Assembly (NCBI RefSeq): GCF_000214135.1
Contig: NZ_AFIE01000027.1
Coordinates: 1 to 46,097, forward strand
Direction: 5' to 3'
Source of the DNA: Acinetobacter sp. P8-3-8
GTDB lineage: Bacteria > Pseudomonadota > Gammaproteobacteria > Pseudomonadales > Moraxellaceae
Length of the DNA: 46,097 bases
The translations under genes and the position numbers were made by a program. Position 1 is the stretch's first letter; each line of letters begins with the position of its first letter. The notes under the pieces were generated by a model. It ran no database searches. It was not told the DNA's origin and saw nothing but the letters and a program-made list of their open reading frames with translations. This document shows positions 1 to 8,688 of this stretch, in pieces.

Positions 1-19
1 TTAAAAAGGCTAACTGATC

Positions 20-46
20 AGCATCACTCAAACGAGTGGCTTTTTA
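20..46 (+). terminator. Rho-independent terminator of an upstream gene outside the window
   Basis: CACTC (25-29) pairs with GAGTG (34-38) around an AAAC loop, helped by an outer AGC/GCT pairing with a small bulge, and a run of five T follows. The orientation fits a plus-strand gene ending left of the window and converging on rluB. The stem is short, so confidence is moderate. Confidence 0.5.
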
Positions 47-52
47 CTGTCT

Positions 53-84
53 TTAAGAAGTTTTAACGAATTAAAACTTCTTAA
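53..84 (-). terminator. 14-bp perfect hairpin embedding the rluB stop codon
   Basis: Positions 53-66 and 71-84 are perfect reverse complements separated by CGAA, which reads UUCG in the rluB transcript. The last rluB codons and its TAA stop form one arm. No clean U-tract follows on the minus strand, so it may act as a 3'-end stabiliser rather than a classical terminator. Confidence 0.5.
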
Positions 85-1288
85 AACCTTTATTCACAAC
101 AAAAGGTTTTTTCTTTTCAGCTTGTTCACTACGTTCTTCACGATCTGAATAATCACGGCGTTCATTGAAACTAGGGCGACCTTCAGAACGTTTATTTTGA
201 CCATAACGATTTTCAGAACGATCATTGTTATAGCTATTGCCACGATTGTCAGAACGGTTATCTGAACGATTGTTGTTATAGCTATTTCCACCTGAACGTG
301 CTTTGTTAAAGCGATTTTCTGAGCGCTCGTTGCGATTGTCAGAACGTTCATTACGGTTATCAGAACGGTTTTGACCGTATTGATTGCCTTGATAACCACT
401 TGGTTGAGCATCATGTCCGTTTTGATTCAATTCGCCTTCGCTATCACGACGTTGCTGACGTAAGAACCCACCACGACGTGCAGCCATAGGTTTATCTTGC
501 ATACGTTCAGTACGACGTTTTGCCATACCAAATAGGCCAGTACCTTGACGTGGTTTAAGCTCAACTGCTTTAGTTAGATTGTCGATATCATTTTTATCGA
601 GTTCCATCCAACGACCAGTACGAAGCTCACGTGGTAAAATAACAGTACCGTAACGTGTACGTAATAAACGACTGACTTTTAAACCTTGTGATTCAAAGAT
701 ACGACGAACCTCACGGTTACGACCTTCTTTCACGACAACTTGATACCAACGGTTAATCCCTTCACCACCAATTTCAGTGAAAGATTCAAACTTGGCAGGG
801 CCATCATCTAAAACAACACCTTTGATCATGTTGTTTTTCAATTGAGGTGTCACTTCACCCATCACACGTACAGCGTATTCACGTTCAACTTCATTTGATG
901 GATGCATCAAGCGATTGGCAAGTTCACCATCATTTGTGAATAGTAATAAACCTGTAGAGTTGATATCTAAACGACCCACCATAACCCAACGGTCATTGGC
1001 AATGGTTGGAAGATGTTCAAAAACAGTCGGGCGAGATTCTGGATCGTTACGTGAACAGATTTCACCTTCAGGCTTATAGTAAATCAAAACACGACGACGA
1101 ATTTCATCTTCAATTTGGAACTGAACTTTACGACCATCGATGCGAAGCTCATCTGTTGGTTCGATACGCTCACCCACTTGAGCAACCTGCCCATTGACAC
1201 TTACACGACCAGCCGCAATGACCTCTTCCATATAACGGCGAGAGCCCAAACCAACTCGTGCGAGTACCTTTTGCAATTTTTCACTCAT
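71..1288 (-). CDS. rluB: 23S rRNA pseudouridine synthase RluB
   Basis: This is an RsuA/RluB-type pseudouridine synthase, expected to isomerise the uridine corresponding to E. coli U2605 in 23S rRNA. An S4 RNA-binding domain occupies residues 3-50. The catalytic domain follows and contains the GRLD motif with catalytic Asp108, followed by the typical NSTGLLLFTNDG stretch. From about residue 255 to 405 there is a long low-complexity tail rich in Arg, Asn, Ser and Asp, with NRSDNR/NERSENR repeats and a basic end. This makes it much longer than the roughly 290-residue E. coli protein. It lies 41 nt downstream of scpB, the usual scpA-scpB-rluB order. The family assignment is secure; RluB rather than a sister enzyme rests on this neighbourhood. 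Confidence 0.92.
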   Translation of the reverse strand: MSEKLQKVLARVGLGSRRYMEEVIAAGRVSVNGQVAQVGERIEPTDELRIDGRKVQFQIEDEIRRRVLIYYKPEGEICSRNDPESRPTVFEHLPTIANDRWVMVGRLDINSTGLLLFTNDGELANRLMHPSNEVEREYAVRVMGEVTPQLKNNMIKGVVLDDGPAKFESFTEIGGEGINRWYQVVVKEGRNREVRRIFESQGLKVSRLLRTRYGTVILPRELRTGRWMELDKNDIDNLTKAVELKPRQGTGLFGMAKRRTERMQDKPMAARRGGFLRQQRRDSEGELNQNGHDAQPSGYQGNQYGQNRSDNRNERSDNRNERSENRFNKARSGGNSYNNNRSDNRSDNRGNSYNNDRSENRYGQNKRSEGRPSFNERRDYSDREERSEQAEKKKPFVVNKGFKKF

Positions 1289-1329
1289 GACAGCATAACC
1301 TTAGAAATAATCATCAACAGTGCACCTAT

Positions 1330-1932
1330 TTAAGACTTTGGAGCTTGCGCATCCAGAGCCATAAAAGCTTCCTTGGCGTCCTGCAGGGGAGGCAATTGAT
1401 CTAGAGAAATTAGACCAAAAGCATTTAAAAATTGTGGCGTTGTGACTAACAACGCGGGTCTTCCAGGGAGTTCTCGAAAACCAGATTCTTTAATCCAGTT
1501 CCAATCGAATAATGTTCTGAGTATCTGACTATTATTCGTGACTCCACGTATTTGCTCGATATCAGCACGTGTTACGGGCTGATGGTAAGCGATCACTGCA
1601 ACAGTTTCTAACAGTGACGGAGATAATCTTGTTGGTCGATCTGGCCAAACCTGCGCAATCACATTTCGATATTTTGCACGAACTTGAAAGCGATAGCCTA
1701 AAGCGGTTTCTACCAGTTCAATCGAACGACCATGTTGCAAAATAGACAATTGTTGCAAATGTTGGCGTAATTGCTGTTTAGAATATTGGTCTTGAAAAGC
1801 TTCTTTTAAACGAGCCAATGATACTGGCGCATCACTTGCAAAGATAATCGCTTCCAATTGCATTAAAACTTCGTGATGGTGATCATGTTGAGAGCCATCA
1901 ACATTGAAAGCATTATTTTGATCAATGGTCAT
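1330..1932 (-). CDS. scpB: Segregation and condensation protein ScpB
   Basis: ScpB is the winged-helix kleisin-associated subunit of the SMC-ScpAB condensin, which compacts and helps segregate the chromosome. The 200-residue protein has the family's two winged-helix segments. The central stretch LLETVAVIAYHQPVTRADIEQIRG is the family signature region (residues about 107-130). The start overlaps the end of scpA by 4 nt (ATGA), indicating translational coupling. The C-terminal 20 residues are variable in the family. No unusual feature is seen. Confidence 0.93.
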   Translation of the reverse strand: MTIDQNNAFNVDGSQHDHHHEVLMQLEAIIFASDAPVSLARLKEAFQDQYSKQQLRQHLQQLSILQHGRSIELVETALGYRFQVRAKYRNVIAQVWPDRPTRLSPSLLETVAVIAYHQPVTRADIEQIRGVTNNSQILRTLFDWNWIKESGFRELPGRPALLVTTPQFLNAFGLISLDQLPPLQDAKEAFMALDAQAPKS

Positions 1933-2720
1933 GCATACGCTCCTTGAATCGAAAGCGGAGCTTCAACACCTGAAGAAATAATTTGAACTTTTTGCTGACG
2001 GGTTAATTCTAAAATTGCCATAAAAGTAACGACCATACCCATACGACCTTGGCTTGGCTTAAGTAACGCTTGAAAATTCAGCACTTCGCCTGTTTTAACC
2101 ATTTGTTCAATATAGGCGATCCGCTCCTCAAGTAAAACAGGTTCTTGTTCGATTTTGTGTATAACGGGTTCTGGACGATTGAAAATGCAGAATAATGCAT
2201 CTCTTAACATTTCAACTTCATAACCTTCATATACTTTGGGAATATGACCAATTGATACACTGGTCATATAAGTATCTCGATCTAAAACAGGCATTTGACC
2301 TAAACGTTCAGCCGCTTTTTTGATGCGTAAATAGGTTTCTAAGCGGTCGATTAATTCTTGTTTTGGATCTTTTTCAATATTTACAGCTTTAGGTTTTGGT
2401 AATAACAAACGAGATTTTAAATCTGCTAACAAAGCTGCCATCACCATATAGTCTGCGGTCAACTCGATATTCAAAGACTTCATATTGTCCATATACGACA
2501 AATATTGAGCCGCAATCGGGGCGATATCGAGTTGTAATAAATCAAAACCGTTTTTTTGAATCAAATAAATTAAAAAGTCGAGTGGTCCTTCGAAATGTTC
2601 AAGCAGAATTTCGAATGCAGCAGGTGGAATATATAAATCCTCTGGAATGGTTTCTTGCCATTCATCCAAAACTCGGATATGGGAAACCAATTCCATAGAA
2701 TCATGCGATGTTTGAGTCAT
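1929..2720 (-). CDS. scpA: Segregation and condensation protein ScpA
   Basis: ScpA is the kleisin subunit that bridges SMC heads and binds ScpB. The 263-residue protein begins its conserved N-terminal domain near residue 36 with FEILLEHFEGPLDFLIYLIQ, the ScpA hallmark, followed by the DLLQLDIAPIAAQYL helix. The C-terminal winged helix ends around FMAILELTRQQKV. The first about 30 residues are less conserved, and an internal ATG at 2696 is a possible alternative start. It is the first gene of the scpA-scpB-rluB unit. In Moraxellaceae the SMC partner could be Smc or MksB; that cannot be decided here. Confidence 0.93.
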   Translation of the reverse strand: MTQTSHDSMELVSHIRVLDEWQETIPEDLYIPPAAFEILLEHFEGPLDFLIYLIQKNGFDLLQLDIAPIAAQYLSYMDNMKSLNIELTADYMVMAALLADLKSRLLLPKPKAVNIEKDPKQELIDRLETYLRIKKAAERLGQMPVLDRDTYMTSVSIGHIPKVYEGYEVEMLRDALFCIFNRPEPVIHKIEQEPVLLEERIAYIEQMVKTGEVLNFQALLKPSQGRMGMVVTFMAILELTRQQKVQIISSGVEAPLSIQGAYA

Positions 2721-3014
2721 TACAATTTATTAGCCACGCGAATTTTCAAAGGCATGTTTTATCCGTACTACCACACAATGAAACGAGTACATTGGAGAGA
2801 GGTGGAGACGAATTACAGAAAGATAGTAAGCCTATTTTAAAGTAAAAGCACGTAGGAATACATTGCTAAATTATAAAAAACGATAAAAACCTGAAAATAA
2901 ATAGGGAATTTTTGAGTTTAGATTACGAATAAAAACGATTTTGATAATATCCGTTTGTTTTCTATAGTTGATTTAATTAGCCATCAATTTTGTATTTTAC
3001 AGAAATGACTTATT

Positions 3015-3767
3015 TTAAGCTTGTTGAGATATTTTGTCATAACGATATTCTAAAATATGTATTCTGATAATGAACACATTTGTAAGCATTACCATCAATA
3101 AATAAAACCAACCCACATACTTTTGATTTTGATATTGTTCCATAAGTTCTGAAAAAGATAATTCTTCTGTTGCTGTTTTTAAATTGAGTAGAAGTACATT
3201 TTGATCTGAGAAATACGGGGGATTAGAAAAATATTTAATTTGGGAAAATTGCTGCTCAAATTTTTCTAATTGTGTGCAGCCTCTTTTAGCTTTAAGAAAA
3301 TCGCACCTAATTTTGAATTGAGGCTGTCCTTGTTGGTCTAATAATTCAATATCAGTGTAATAAGCTGCATTTCTACCTGAACCAGTCTGGTATTTATTGA
3401 TATGAATCGTCCCTTTAGCTTCTTTATGAGTCGCTGTTAATTCTGCGACAGGTAATACTTTGATGGCTTTGAAGGTTGAAAGCGTCGTAAAAAGACTCAT
3501 GTTAGTAATGCCTAGTGCTCCAATCATAATGATGCAAGTCAGGAGGAAAGACTCCTTTTTTTCATTTATGTCTTTAGTTTTATTTTTAAAAATAACTAAG
3601 CTTGAAAATAGTAAAAAGAAAAAAGGAGCTAACCCCATAAAGTCTAAGCTATTAAAAATATCAAACCCAATAAATATAGCTAACATGATTAATGTATAAG
3701 TAATCGAAAAATAAGCATTATTTTTTAGGATTTGATAAGCTTCTTGAGTTTTTCTTAGATTTCTCAT
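3015..3767 (-). CDS. Hypothetical four-helix membrane protein
   Basis: This family is not recognised. The 250-residue protein has three predicted membrane helices in its first about 100 residues: SITYTLIMLAIFIGF, FMGLAPFFFLLFSSLVIF and SFLLTCIIMIGALGITN. A soluble domain of about 110 residues follows, with two cysteines (FKIRCDFLKAKRGC) that could form a disulphide. A fourth helix lies near the end (WFYLLMVMLTNVFII). The topology suggests the soluble part faces the periplasm. The gene is noticeably more AT-rich than its neighbours scpA and nrdB and sits alone between them, which hints at later insertion. Coding character is good, but function is unknown. Confidence 0.75.
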   Translation of the reverse strand: MRNLRKTQEAYQILKNNAYFSITYTLIMLAIFIGFDIFNSLDFMGLAPFFFLLFSSLVIFKNKTKDINEKKESFLLTCIIMIGALGITNMSLFTTLSTFKAIKVLPVAELTATHKEAKGTIHINKYQTGSGRNAAYYTDIELLDQQGQPQFKIRCDFLKAKRGCTQLEKFEQQFSQIKYFSNPPYFSDQNVLLLNLKTATEELSFSELMEQYQNQKYVGWFYLLMVMLTNVFIIRIHILEYRYDKISQQA

Positions 3768-3806
3768 GGATTTCCATTGTTTTTATATTTAGCTTTCATT
3801 GAATAA

Positions 3807-3836
3807 AAAATCCCGCCATGAAAGACGGGATTTTAA
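3807..3836 (-). terminator. Rho-independent terminator of nrdB
   Basis: AAAATCCCG (3807-3815) pairs with CGGGATTTT (3826-3834) across a 10-nt loop. On the minus strand the stem is followed by T-rich sequence. It begins a few bases after the nrdB stop and ends about 40 nt before the start of the next minus-strand gene. Confidence 0.8.
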
Positions 3837-3840
3837 AGAC

Positions 3841-5124
3841 TTACCAGCTTAAAGCACCGCCAGTTTGATAGTCTGTTACACGTGTTTCAAAGAAATTCTT
3901 CTCTTTACGTAAGTCCATCATTTCAGACATCCACTGGAACGGGTTATTCACACCAGCAAACTGTTCAGGTAAACCTAACTGAGCTAAACGACGGTTACAG
4001 ATGAATTTTAAATATTCTTCCATCATTGCAGCATTCATACCCAATACACCACGTGGCATGGTGTCACGCGCATATTCGATCTCAAGCATTGTTCCTTCAA
4101 GAATCATTTGAATGATTTCTTCTTGGAATTCAGCAGTCCACAAGCTTGGGTTTTCAATCTTGATTTGGTTAATCATGTCGATACCAAAGTTCAAGTGCAT
4201 AGATTCATCACGTAAAATATATTGGAATTGCTCAGCAACACCATTCATTTTATTACGACGGCCCATAGACAAGATTTGGCTGAAACCACAGTAGAAGAAG
4301 ATCCCTTCAAGTACACAGTAGAATGCAATCAAGTTACGAAGTAAGATTTGATCGTTTTCAGGTGTACCTGTTTTGAAAGTAGGATCACACAAAGATTGAG
4401 TATACTTCAAGCCCCATGCTGCCTTACGCGCAACCGATGGAACTTCGCGATACATATTGAAGACTTCGCCTTCATCCATACCTAAAGATTCGATGCAGTA
4501 TTGGTAAGCATGTGTATGAATCGCTTCTTCAAATGCTTGACGCAAAATGTATTGGCGACATTCAGGGTTGGTAATATGACGGTAAATCGCCAAAACCAAG
4601 TTATTAGCAACCAATGAGTCCGCAGTTGAGAAGAAACCTAAAGAACGCATAACAATGGTACGCTCATCTTCAGTTAAGCCATTTTCAGACTTCCAAAGTG
4701 CGATGTCATGGTTCATGTTCACTTCTTGTGGCATCCAGTGGTTTGCACAACCATCTAGATATTTTTGCCAAGCCCATTCATATTTGAATGGAACAAGTTG
4801 GTTTAAGTCTGCACGACAGTTGATCATCGCTTTATCGTCAACTTGTACGCGCTGAGCACCCATTTCAAGCTCTTCTAAGCCAGGTGCAACATCCAAACTT
4901 TCTAAGGCGTTAGATGCTCTTGCCAACGAATCGGTTGGATTTGTTGCTCGATTTGCACTGGTTCTAGCGGGTTGTGTAGCTGCCACACTCTGCGATGACT
5001 GTTTTGCATCAGATACCATCTGCGAATCAGTCGTTTTTTTCGGTTCGACGGGCGCAGGCTGGTGAGCTTGTGCAGCTTGTTTCGGTTCATCATCTTCAAA
5101 ATCGTCCCAACTAAGGATAGACAT
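3841..5124 (-). CDS. nrdB: Class Ia ribonucleoside-diphosphate reductase, beta subunit
   Basis: NrdB holds the di-iron/tyrosyl-radical cofactor and passes the radical to NrdA for NDP to dNDP reduction. All cofactor residues can be located by comparison with the E. coli enzyme: Asp169, Glu200 and His203 (EEAIH), radical Tyr207, Glu273 (LEGIFF), Glu307 and His310 (RDESMH). The first about 80 residues are an Ala/Gln/Ser/Pro-rich, probably disordered extension that begins [10 protein letters not shown]. Core homology starts near residue 78. The C-terminal tail, expected to bind NrdA, ends GGALSW. It lies downstream of nrdA on the same strand, with a small ORF and a repeat between them. Confidence 0.97.
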   Translation of the reverse strand: MSILSWDDFEDDEPKQAAQAHQPAPVEPKKTTDSQMVSDAKQSSQSVAATQPARTSANRATNPTDSLARASNALESLDVAPGLEELEMGAQRVQVDDKAMINCRADLNQLVPFKYEWAWQKYLDGCANHWMPQEVNMNHDIALWKSENGLTEDERTIVMRSLGFFSTADSLVANNLVLAIYRHITNPECRQYILRQAFEEAIHTHAYQYCIESLGMDEGEVFNMYREVPSVARKAAWGLKYTQSLCDPTFKTGTPENDQILLRNLIAFYCVLEGIFFYCGFSQILSMGRRNKMNGVAEQFQYILRDESMHLNFGIDMINQIKIENPSLWTAEFQEEIIQMILEGTMLEIEYARDTMPRGVLGMNAAMMEEYLKFICNRRLAQLGLPEQFAGVNNPFQWMSEMMDLRKEKNFFETRVTDYQTGGALSW

Positions 5125-5232
5125 CGTTGTTCTCTCTTCGTTGTTAATATTTGTTCAACATCTTACAAACGAAGATGTGACTACTATACGCTTATTCTGT
5201 GTAAGCAAAATTAAGTTTTGCCGATAGCTGAG

Positions 5233-5254
5233 CTGTTCTTGTTCGAAAGAACAG
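5233..5254. repeat. 22-bp perfect inverted repeat upstream of nrdB
   Basis: CTGTTCTT (5233-5240) and AAGAACAG (5247-5254) are exact reverse complements around GTTCGA. It lies 10 nt past the stop of the 43-residue ORF and about 110 nt before the nrdB start. It could be an operator, a transcript-processing hairpin or a weak terminator; there is no T-run on either side. Confidence 0.45.
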
Positions 5255-5263
5255 ATATCTACA

Positions 5264-5395
5264 CTACTTATTTTGATTACGCTTTTGCTGTTTACGGATT
5301 GCAATAAATGCATAAACCGCAGGTATATAAAAAATTAAAAAGGCTAAGATCAGTGCGATTACGCCTAACTCGTAGTTATGACTTAAATGGAACAT
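5264..5395 (-). CDS. 43-residue single-pass membrane protein between nrdA and nrdB
   Basis: This is a small ORF too short for routine gene finding. It starts ATG at 5395, preceded by an AAGGCTAAGAA ribosome-binding-like stretch, and stops TAG at 5264. Residues 9-33 form one hydrophobic helix (GVIALILAFLIFYIPAVYAF), followed by a strongly basic tail (RKQQKRNQNK), giving a likely N-out/C-in topology. Position and strand fit co-transcription with nrdA and nrdB. No family is recognised. It may simply be a conserved Acinetobacter small membrane protein. A random ORF with this composition is less likely, but it is not excluded. Confidence 0.6.
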   Translation of the reverse strand: MFHLSHNYELGVIALILAFLIFYIPAVYAFIAIRKQQKRNQNK

Positions 5396-5429
5396 TTCTT
5401 AGCCTTTTATAATTTCAGATTTTTTGAAT

Positions 5430-5552
5430 CCCCCCCTTGCGGAACTCATCGTTCCTCACCTTTTGCAAAGGGGGACTTGCATCCCGCCATTTGCTTCGAG
5501 GAGTCTCCCTCCTTTGAAAAAAGGTGAGTAGCATTGCTACGCAAGGGAGGAT
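5430..5552. repeat. Palindromic intergenic repeat with two inverted hairpin modules
   Basis: Two modules face each other. Module A (plus strand read as CCTTGCG 5435-5441, stem GAAC/GTTC, then CTCACC) is followed by a second arm CAAAGGGGGA. Module B is its inverted relative (CCTTTGAAAAAAGGTGAG, stem TAGC/GCTA, CGCAAGGGAGG, ending near 5551). Both share outer C-rich/G-rich arms, so the entire 120 bp can fold into a large imperfect palindrome. It fills the 3' flank of nrdA. It resembles REP/MITE-type elements; no such family is named here with certainty. Confidence 0.7.
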
Positions 5553-5559
5553 CAAAAAA

Positions 5560-8385
5560 TTACTGACAAGCTTCACAATCAGGATTGTCGATTGAGCATG
5601 CCATTGGTACTGGAGCAGCTTGAGAGAAACCATCTTCTTCAGCAACAACTTCCGCTTTAACTTCTGGCGCTACCGCAGCGACTGGAGCAGCAACAGTTGT
5701 CGGTTTAACAGCGTTTAATGCACCTGTGTTGATCGTAGATTTCTCAGCAGATGTCGCACCTAATGCACGGAGGTAATAAGTGGTTTTAAGACCACGTAAC
5801 CACGCCATTTTATAAGTGATGTCCAGTTTCTTACCATTTGCACCAGAGATGTAAAGGTTAAGTGACTGAGCTTGATCAATCCATTTTTGACGGCGAGAAG
5901 CTGCATCAACGATCCAACGTGTATCCACTTCAAACGCAGTTGCAAAAATTGCTTTTAATTCTTCAGGAATACGGGCAATTTTTTGTACTGAACCTTCAAA
6001 GTGTTTCAAGTCATTAACCATTACAGAGTCCCAAAGACCACGATCTTTTAACGCACGTACTAAGTACGGGTTGATCACTGTAAACTCACCAGAAAGGTTA
6101 GATTTTACATATAAGTTTTGGAAAGTCGGTTCGATTGACTGAGAAACGCCACAAATATTCGAAATCGTTGCAGTTGGTGCAATCGCCATCACATTTGAGT
6201 TGCGCATACCATCTTTTTGAACTTTGGCACGTAATGTGTCCCAATCCAAACGTTGTGTACGGTCAACTTCAAACATGCGTTCAGGACGAGACTTCGCAAC
6301 GATGTCTAAAGAATCGATAGGTAGAATCCCTTGATCCCACAATGAGCCTTTGAATGTTGAATAAACGCCACGTTCAACAGCTAAATCACTCGAAGTTTGG
6401 ATAGCGAAGTAGCTAATCACTTCCATAGATTCATCAGCAAAGTCTACCGCTGCATCAGAACCATAACCCATACCCAATTCATATAAAGCATCTTGGAAGC
6501 CCATGATACCCATACCGACTGGACGGTGTTTCATATTTGAATTACGTGCTTGTTCAACTGCATAGTAGTTAATGTCAATCACGTTATCGAGCATGCGAAC
6601 AGCAGTTTTTACTGTACGTGCCAATTTCTCACGGTCTAATGCACCACCTTGAACGTGTTGAACAAGGTTGATCGAACCTAAGTTACATACTGCAATTTCA
6701 TCTTTATTGGTATTTAAAGTGATTTCAGTACATAAGTTTGATGAATGCACGACACCCACGTGTTGTTGTGGTGAACGTAAGTTACAAACATCTTTGAAGG
6801 TGATCCAAGGGTGACCAGTTTCAAACAACATAGATAGCATTTTGCGCCATAAGTCTTTCGCACGGATTTTCTTATGAAGCATGTTGCTTTCTTTGGCAAC
6901 GCCTTCGTAGTACGCATAGCGTTCAGCGAATTCAACACCAGTCAAATCATGTAAGTCAGGTGTTTCAGATGGTGTGAATAAAGTCCATTCAGCATCTTCA
7001 ATCACACGTTGCATGAATAAGTCTGGAACCCAGTTTGCAGTATTCATGTCATGGGTACGACGACGGTCGTCACCTGTGTTTTTACGAAGCTCTAGGAATT
7101 CTTCGATGTCTAAGTGCCAAGTTTCAAGGTATGCACATACTGCGCCTTTACGCTTACCACCTTGGTTTACTGCAACAGCAGTGTCATTGGCAACTTTAAG
7201 GAAAGGCACAACACCTTGTGACTTACCATTTGTTCCTTTGATATATGAATTCAAGGCACGAACAGGCGTCCAGTCATTACCTAAACCACCCGCCCATTTA
7301 GAAAGGAGGGCATTATCACGCATCGCACCATAGATGTCATAAAGGTCATCTTGGATTGTCGTTAAATAACAGCTTGATAACTGTGGACGTAATGTCCCTG
7401 AGTTAAACAATGTCGGGGTAGACGCCATATAATCGAAGCTAGACAATAAGTCATAGAATTCGATTGCACGGTCTTCACGATTTTCTTCATTTAACGAAAG
7501 ACCCATCGAAACACGCATGAAGAACAATTGCGGAAGTTCGAAGCGCACATCATTAGAATGAATGAAGTAACGATCAAATAAAGTTTGTAAACCTAAATAG
7601 GTAAATTGGTTTGAACGCTCAGGTTTGATCGCAGCAGCCAATTTAGCAAGGTCAAAGTTTAAAAGCTCTGGAGATAGAAGCTCGAGCTCGATCCCTTTCT
7701 TCAAATAAGTTTCGAGTGCATCGCCTTCAATGGTATCTGTTGCTAAACCTAAAAATTTAAGACCAGTTGCAACCAAGTCATCACGCAATAAACGTGCAGT
7801 CACATAGGTATAGTTTGGTTCTTGTTCGATACGGGTACGAGTCGCCATCATCATCGTTGTAGAGATGTCTGACTGTTTTACACCGTTATATAAGTTTTTA
7901 ACTGTTTCATCGACAATGGCTTGAACGTCAATCCCTTCTAGGCCTTCGCTTGCTTTTTCAATCGTGGCTTGAAGTTTACCTAAATCTAGAGGTTGAAGCT
8001 GACCATTCGTATCTAAGATTTGTAGGGTCGGATGATGATGAGCACCCGTTTGTTTACGTGCTTCAGAACGTTGCTCACGATAAATCACATAAGCACGTGC
8101 AACTTTTTGTTCACCAGTACGCATAAGCGCCAATTCAACTTGATCTTGAATTTCTTCAATGTGAATTGTTCCACCAGAAGGCAAACGGCGATTAAAAGTA
8201 TTCATAACCATTTCTGTTAATTGTGCAATACGGTCATGAATTCGGCTTGAGTCAGCACTTTGTTGGCCTTCAACAGCTAAAAAAGCTTTACCAATTGCTA
8301 CAGAGATTTTATCTGCATCAAAAGTGGCAACGTCGCCAGTGCGTTTAATCACTTGCAGTTGACCTGGGGTTGTAATGGCGTTCAT
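5560..8385 (-). CDS. nrdA: Class Ia ribonucleoside-diphosphate reductase, alpha subunit
   Basis: NrdA is the catalytic and allosteric subunit that reduces ribonucleoside diphosphates. Numbering here uses the longest reading frame, which starts at 8430. Two consecutive ATP-cone-like regulatory segments occupy residues about 24-125 and 135-225. Cys354 (SSCYL) and Cys582 (AVCNLGS) match the redox pair, and NLCTE places the thiyl Cys567 with Asn565 and Glu569. TTYYLRALG carries the radical-relay tyrosines. The tail ends with a CxxxxxxCxxC cysteine cluster for re-reduction. I place the start at the ATG at 8385 (941 residues), which has GGAG 11 nt upstream; the ATG at 8430 has no visible ribosome-binding site. 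The gene precedes nrdB on the same strand. Confidence 0.96.
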   Translation of the reverse strand: MNAITTPGQLQVIKRTGDVATFDADKISVAIGKAFLAVEGQQSADSSRIHDRIAQLTEMVMNTFNRRLPSGGTIHIEEIQDQVELALMRTGEQKVARAYVIYREQRSEARKQTGAHHHPTLQILDTNGQLQPLDLGKLQATIEKASEGLEGIDVQAIVDETVKNLYNGVKQSDISTTMMMATRTRIEQEPNYTYVTARLLRDDLVATGLKFLGLATDTIEGDALETYLKKGIELELLSPELLNFDLAKLAAAIKPERSNQFTYLGLQTLFDRYFIHSNDVRFELPQLFFMRVSMGLSLNEENREDRAIEFYDLLSSFDYMASTPTLFNSGTLRPQLSSCYLTTIQDDLYDIYGAMRDNALLSKWAGGLGNDWTPVRALNSYIKGTNGKSQGVVPFLKVANDTAVAVNQGGKRKGAVCAYLETWHLDIEEFLELRKNTGDDRRRTHDMNTANWVPDLFMQRVIEDAEWTLFTPSETPDLHDLTGVEFAERYAYYEGVAKESNMLHKKIRAKDLWRKMLSMLFETGHPWITFKDVCNLRSPQQHVGVVHSSNLCTEITLNTNKDEIAVCNLGSINLVQHVQGGALDREKLARTVKTAVRMLDNVIDINYYAVEQARNSNMKHRPVGMGIMGFQDALYELGMGYGSDAAVDFADESMEVISYFAIQTSSDLAVERGVYSTFKGSLWDQGILPIDSLDIVAKSRPERMFEVDRTQRLDWDTLRAKVQKDGMRNSNVMAIAPTATISNICGVSQSIEPTFQNLYVKSNLSGEFTVINPYLVRALKDRGLWDSVMVNDLKHFEGSVQKIARIPEELKAIFATAFEVDTRWIVDAASRRQKWIDQAQSLNLYISGANGKKLDITYKMAWLRGLKTTYYLRALGATSAEKSTINTGALNAVKPTTVAAPVAAVAPEVKAEVVAEEDGFSQAAPVPMACSIDNPDCEACQ

Positions 8386-8446
8386 TGTCAGCGTAGCTCC
8401 ATTGTCATCATTGTTATGTTTATGGACCATTTGAATCGGACAGACT

Positions 8447-8496
8447 ACACAAAAATGTTGTCACGATATTTGAGGACTAAACACAATACTTAGTGG
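8447..8496 (-). promoter_or_regulatory. Candidate pair of NrdR boxes upstream of nrdA
   Basis: ACACAATACTTAGTGG at 8481-8496 matches 12 of 16 positions of the NrdR box pattern ACACWAWATATWGTGT. A weaker half-conserved copy, ACACAAAAATGTTGTC, begins 34 bp away at 8447. Paired boxes about three helical turns apart upstream of nrd operons are the established arrangement for the NrdR repressor. The first copy is poor, so the pair is tentative. Confidence 0.4.
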
Positions 8497-8688
8497 TTTA
8501 ATTTAATTTAGAACACAAGATACGGTAATTTTTAAGGTAGATCAATATTGACATTTTAAGAATGTTTTATCCCTAAACAGTAAATTTTTATTTGCTTCTT
8601 TCTTCCTAAAAGAACCGTTTTTGTTATATGCCTTATTTGACAAGGGCATAGCATAACAAAGTCCGCAAAGAGTGCTTATAGATAAGTG

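Noticed and set aside
94-414. Second minus-strand frame of 106 codons inside rluB
   Set aside because: It is a shadow produced by the repetitive AAT/CGT-rich tail of RluB; no ribosome-binding site and unnatural composition.
5233-5254. LexA-like CTGT...ACAG reading of the repeat
   Set aside because: Total spacing is 14 nt between CTGT and ACAG instead of 8, and Acinetobacter lacks a standard LexA.
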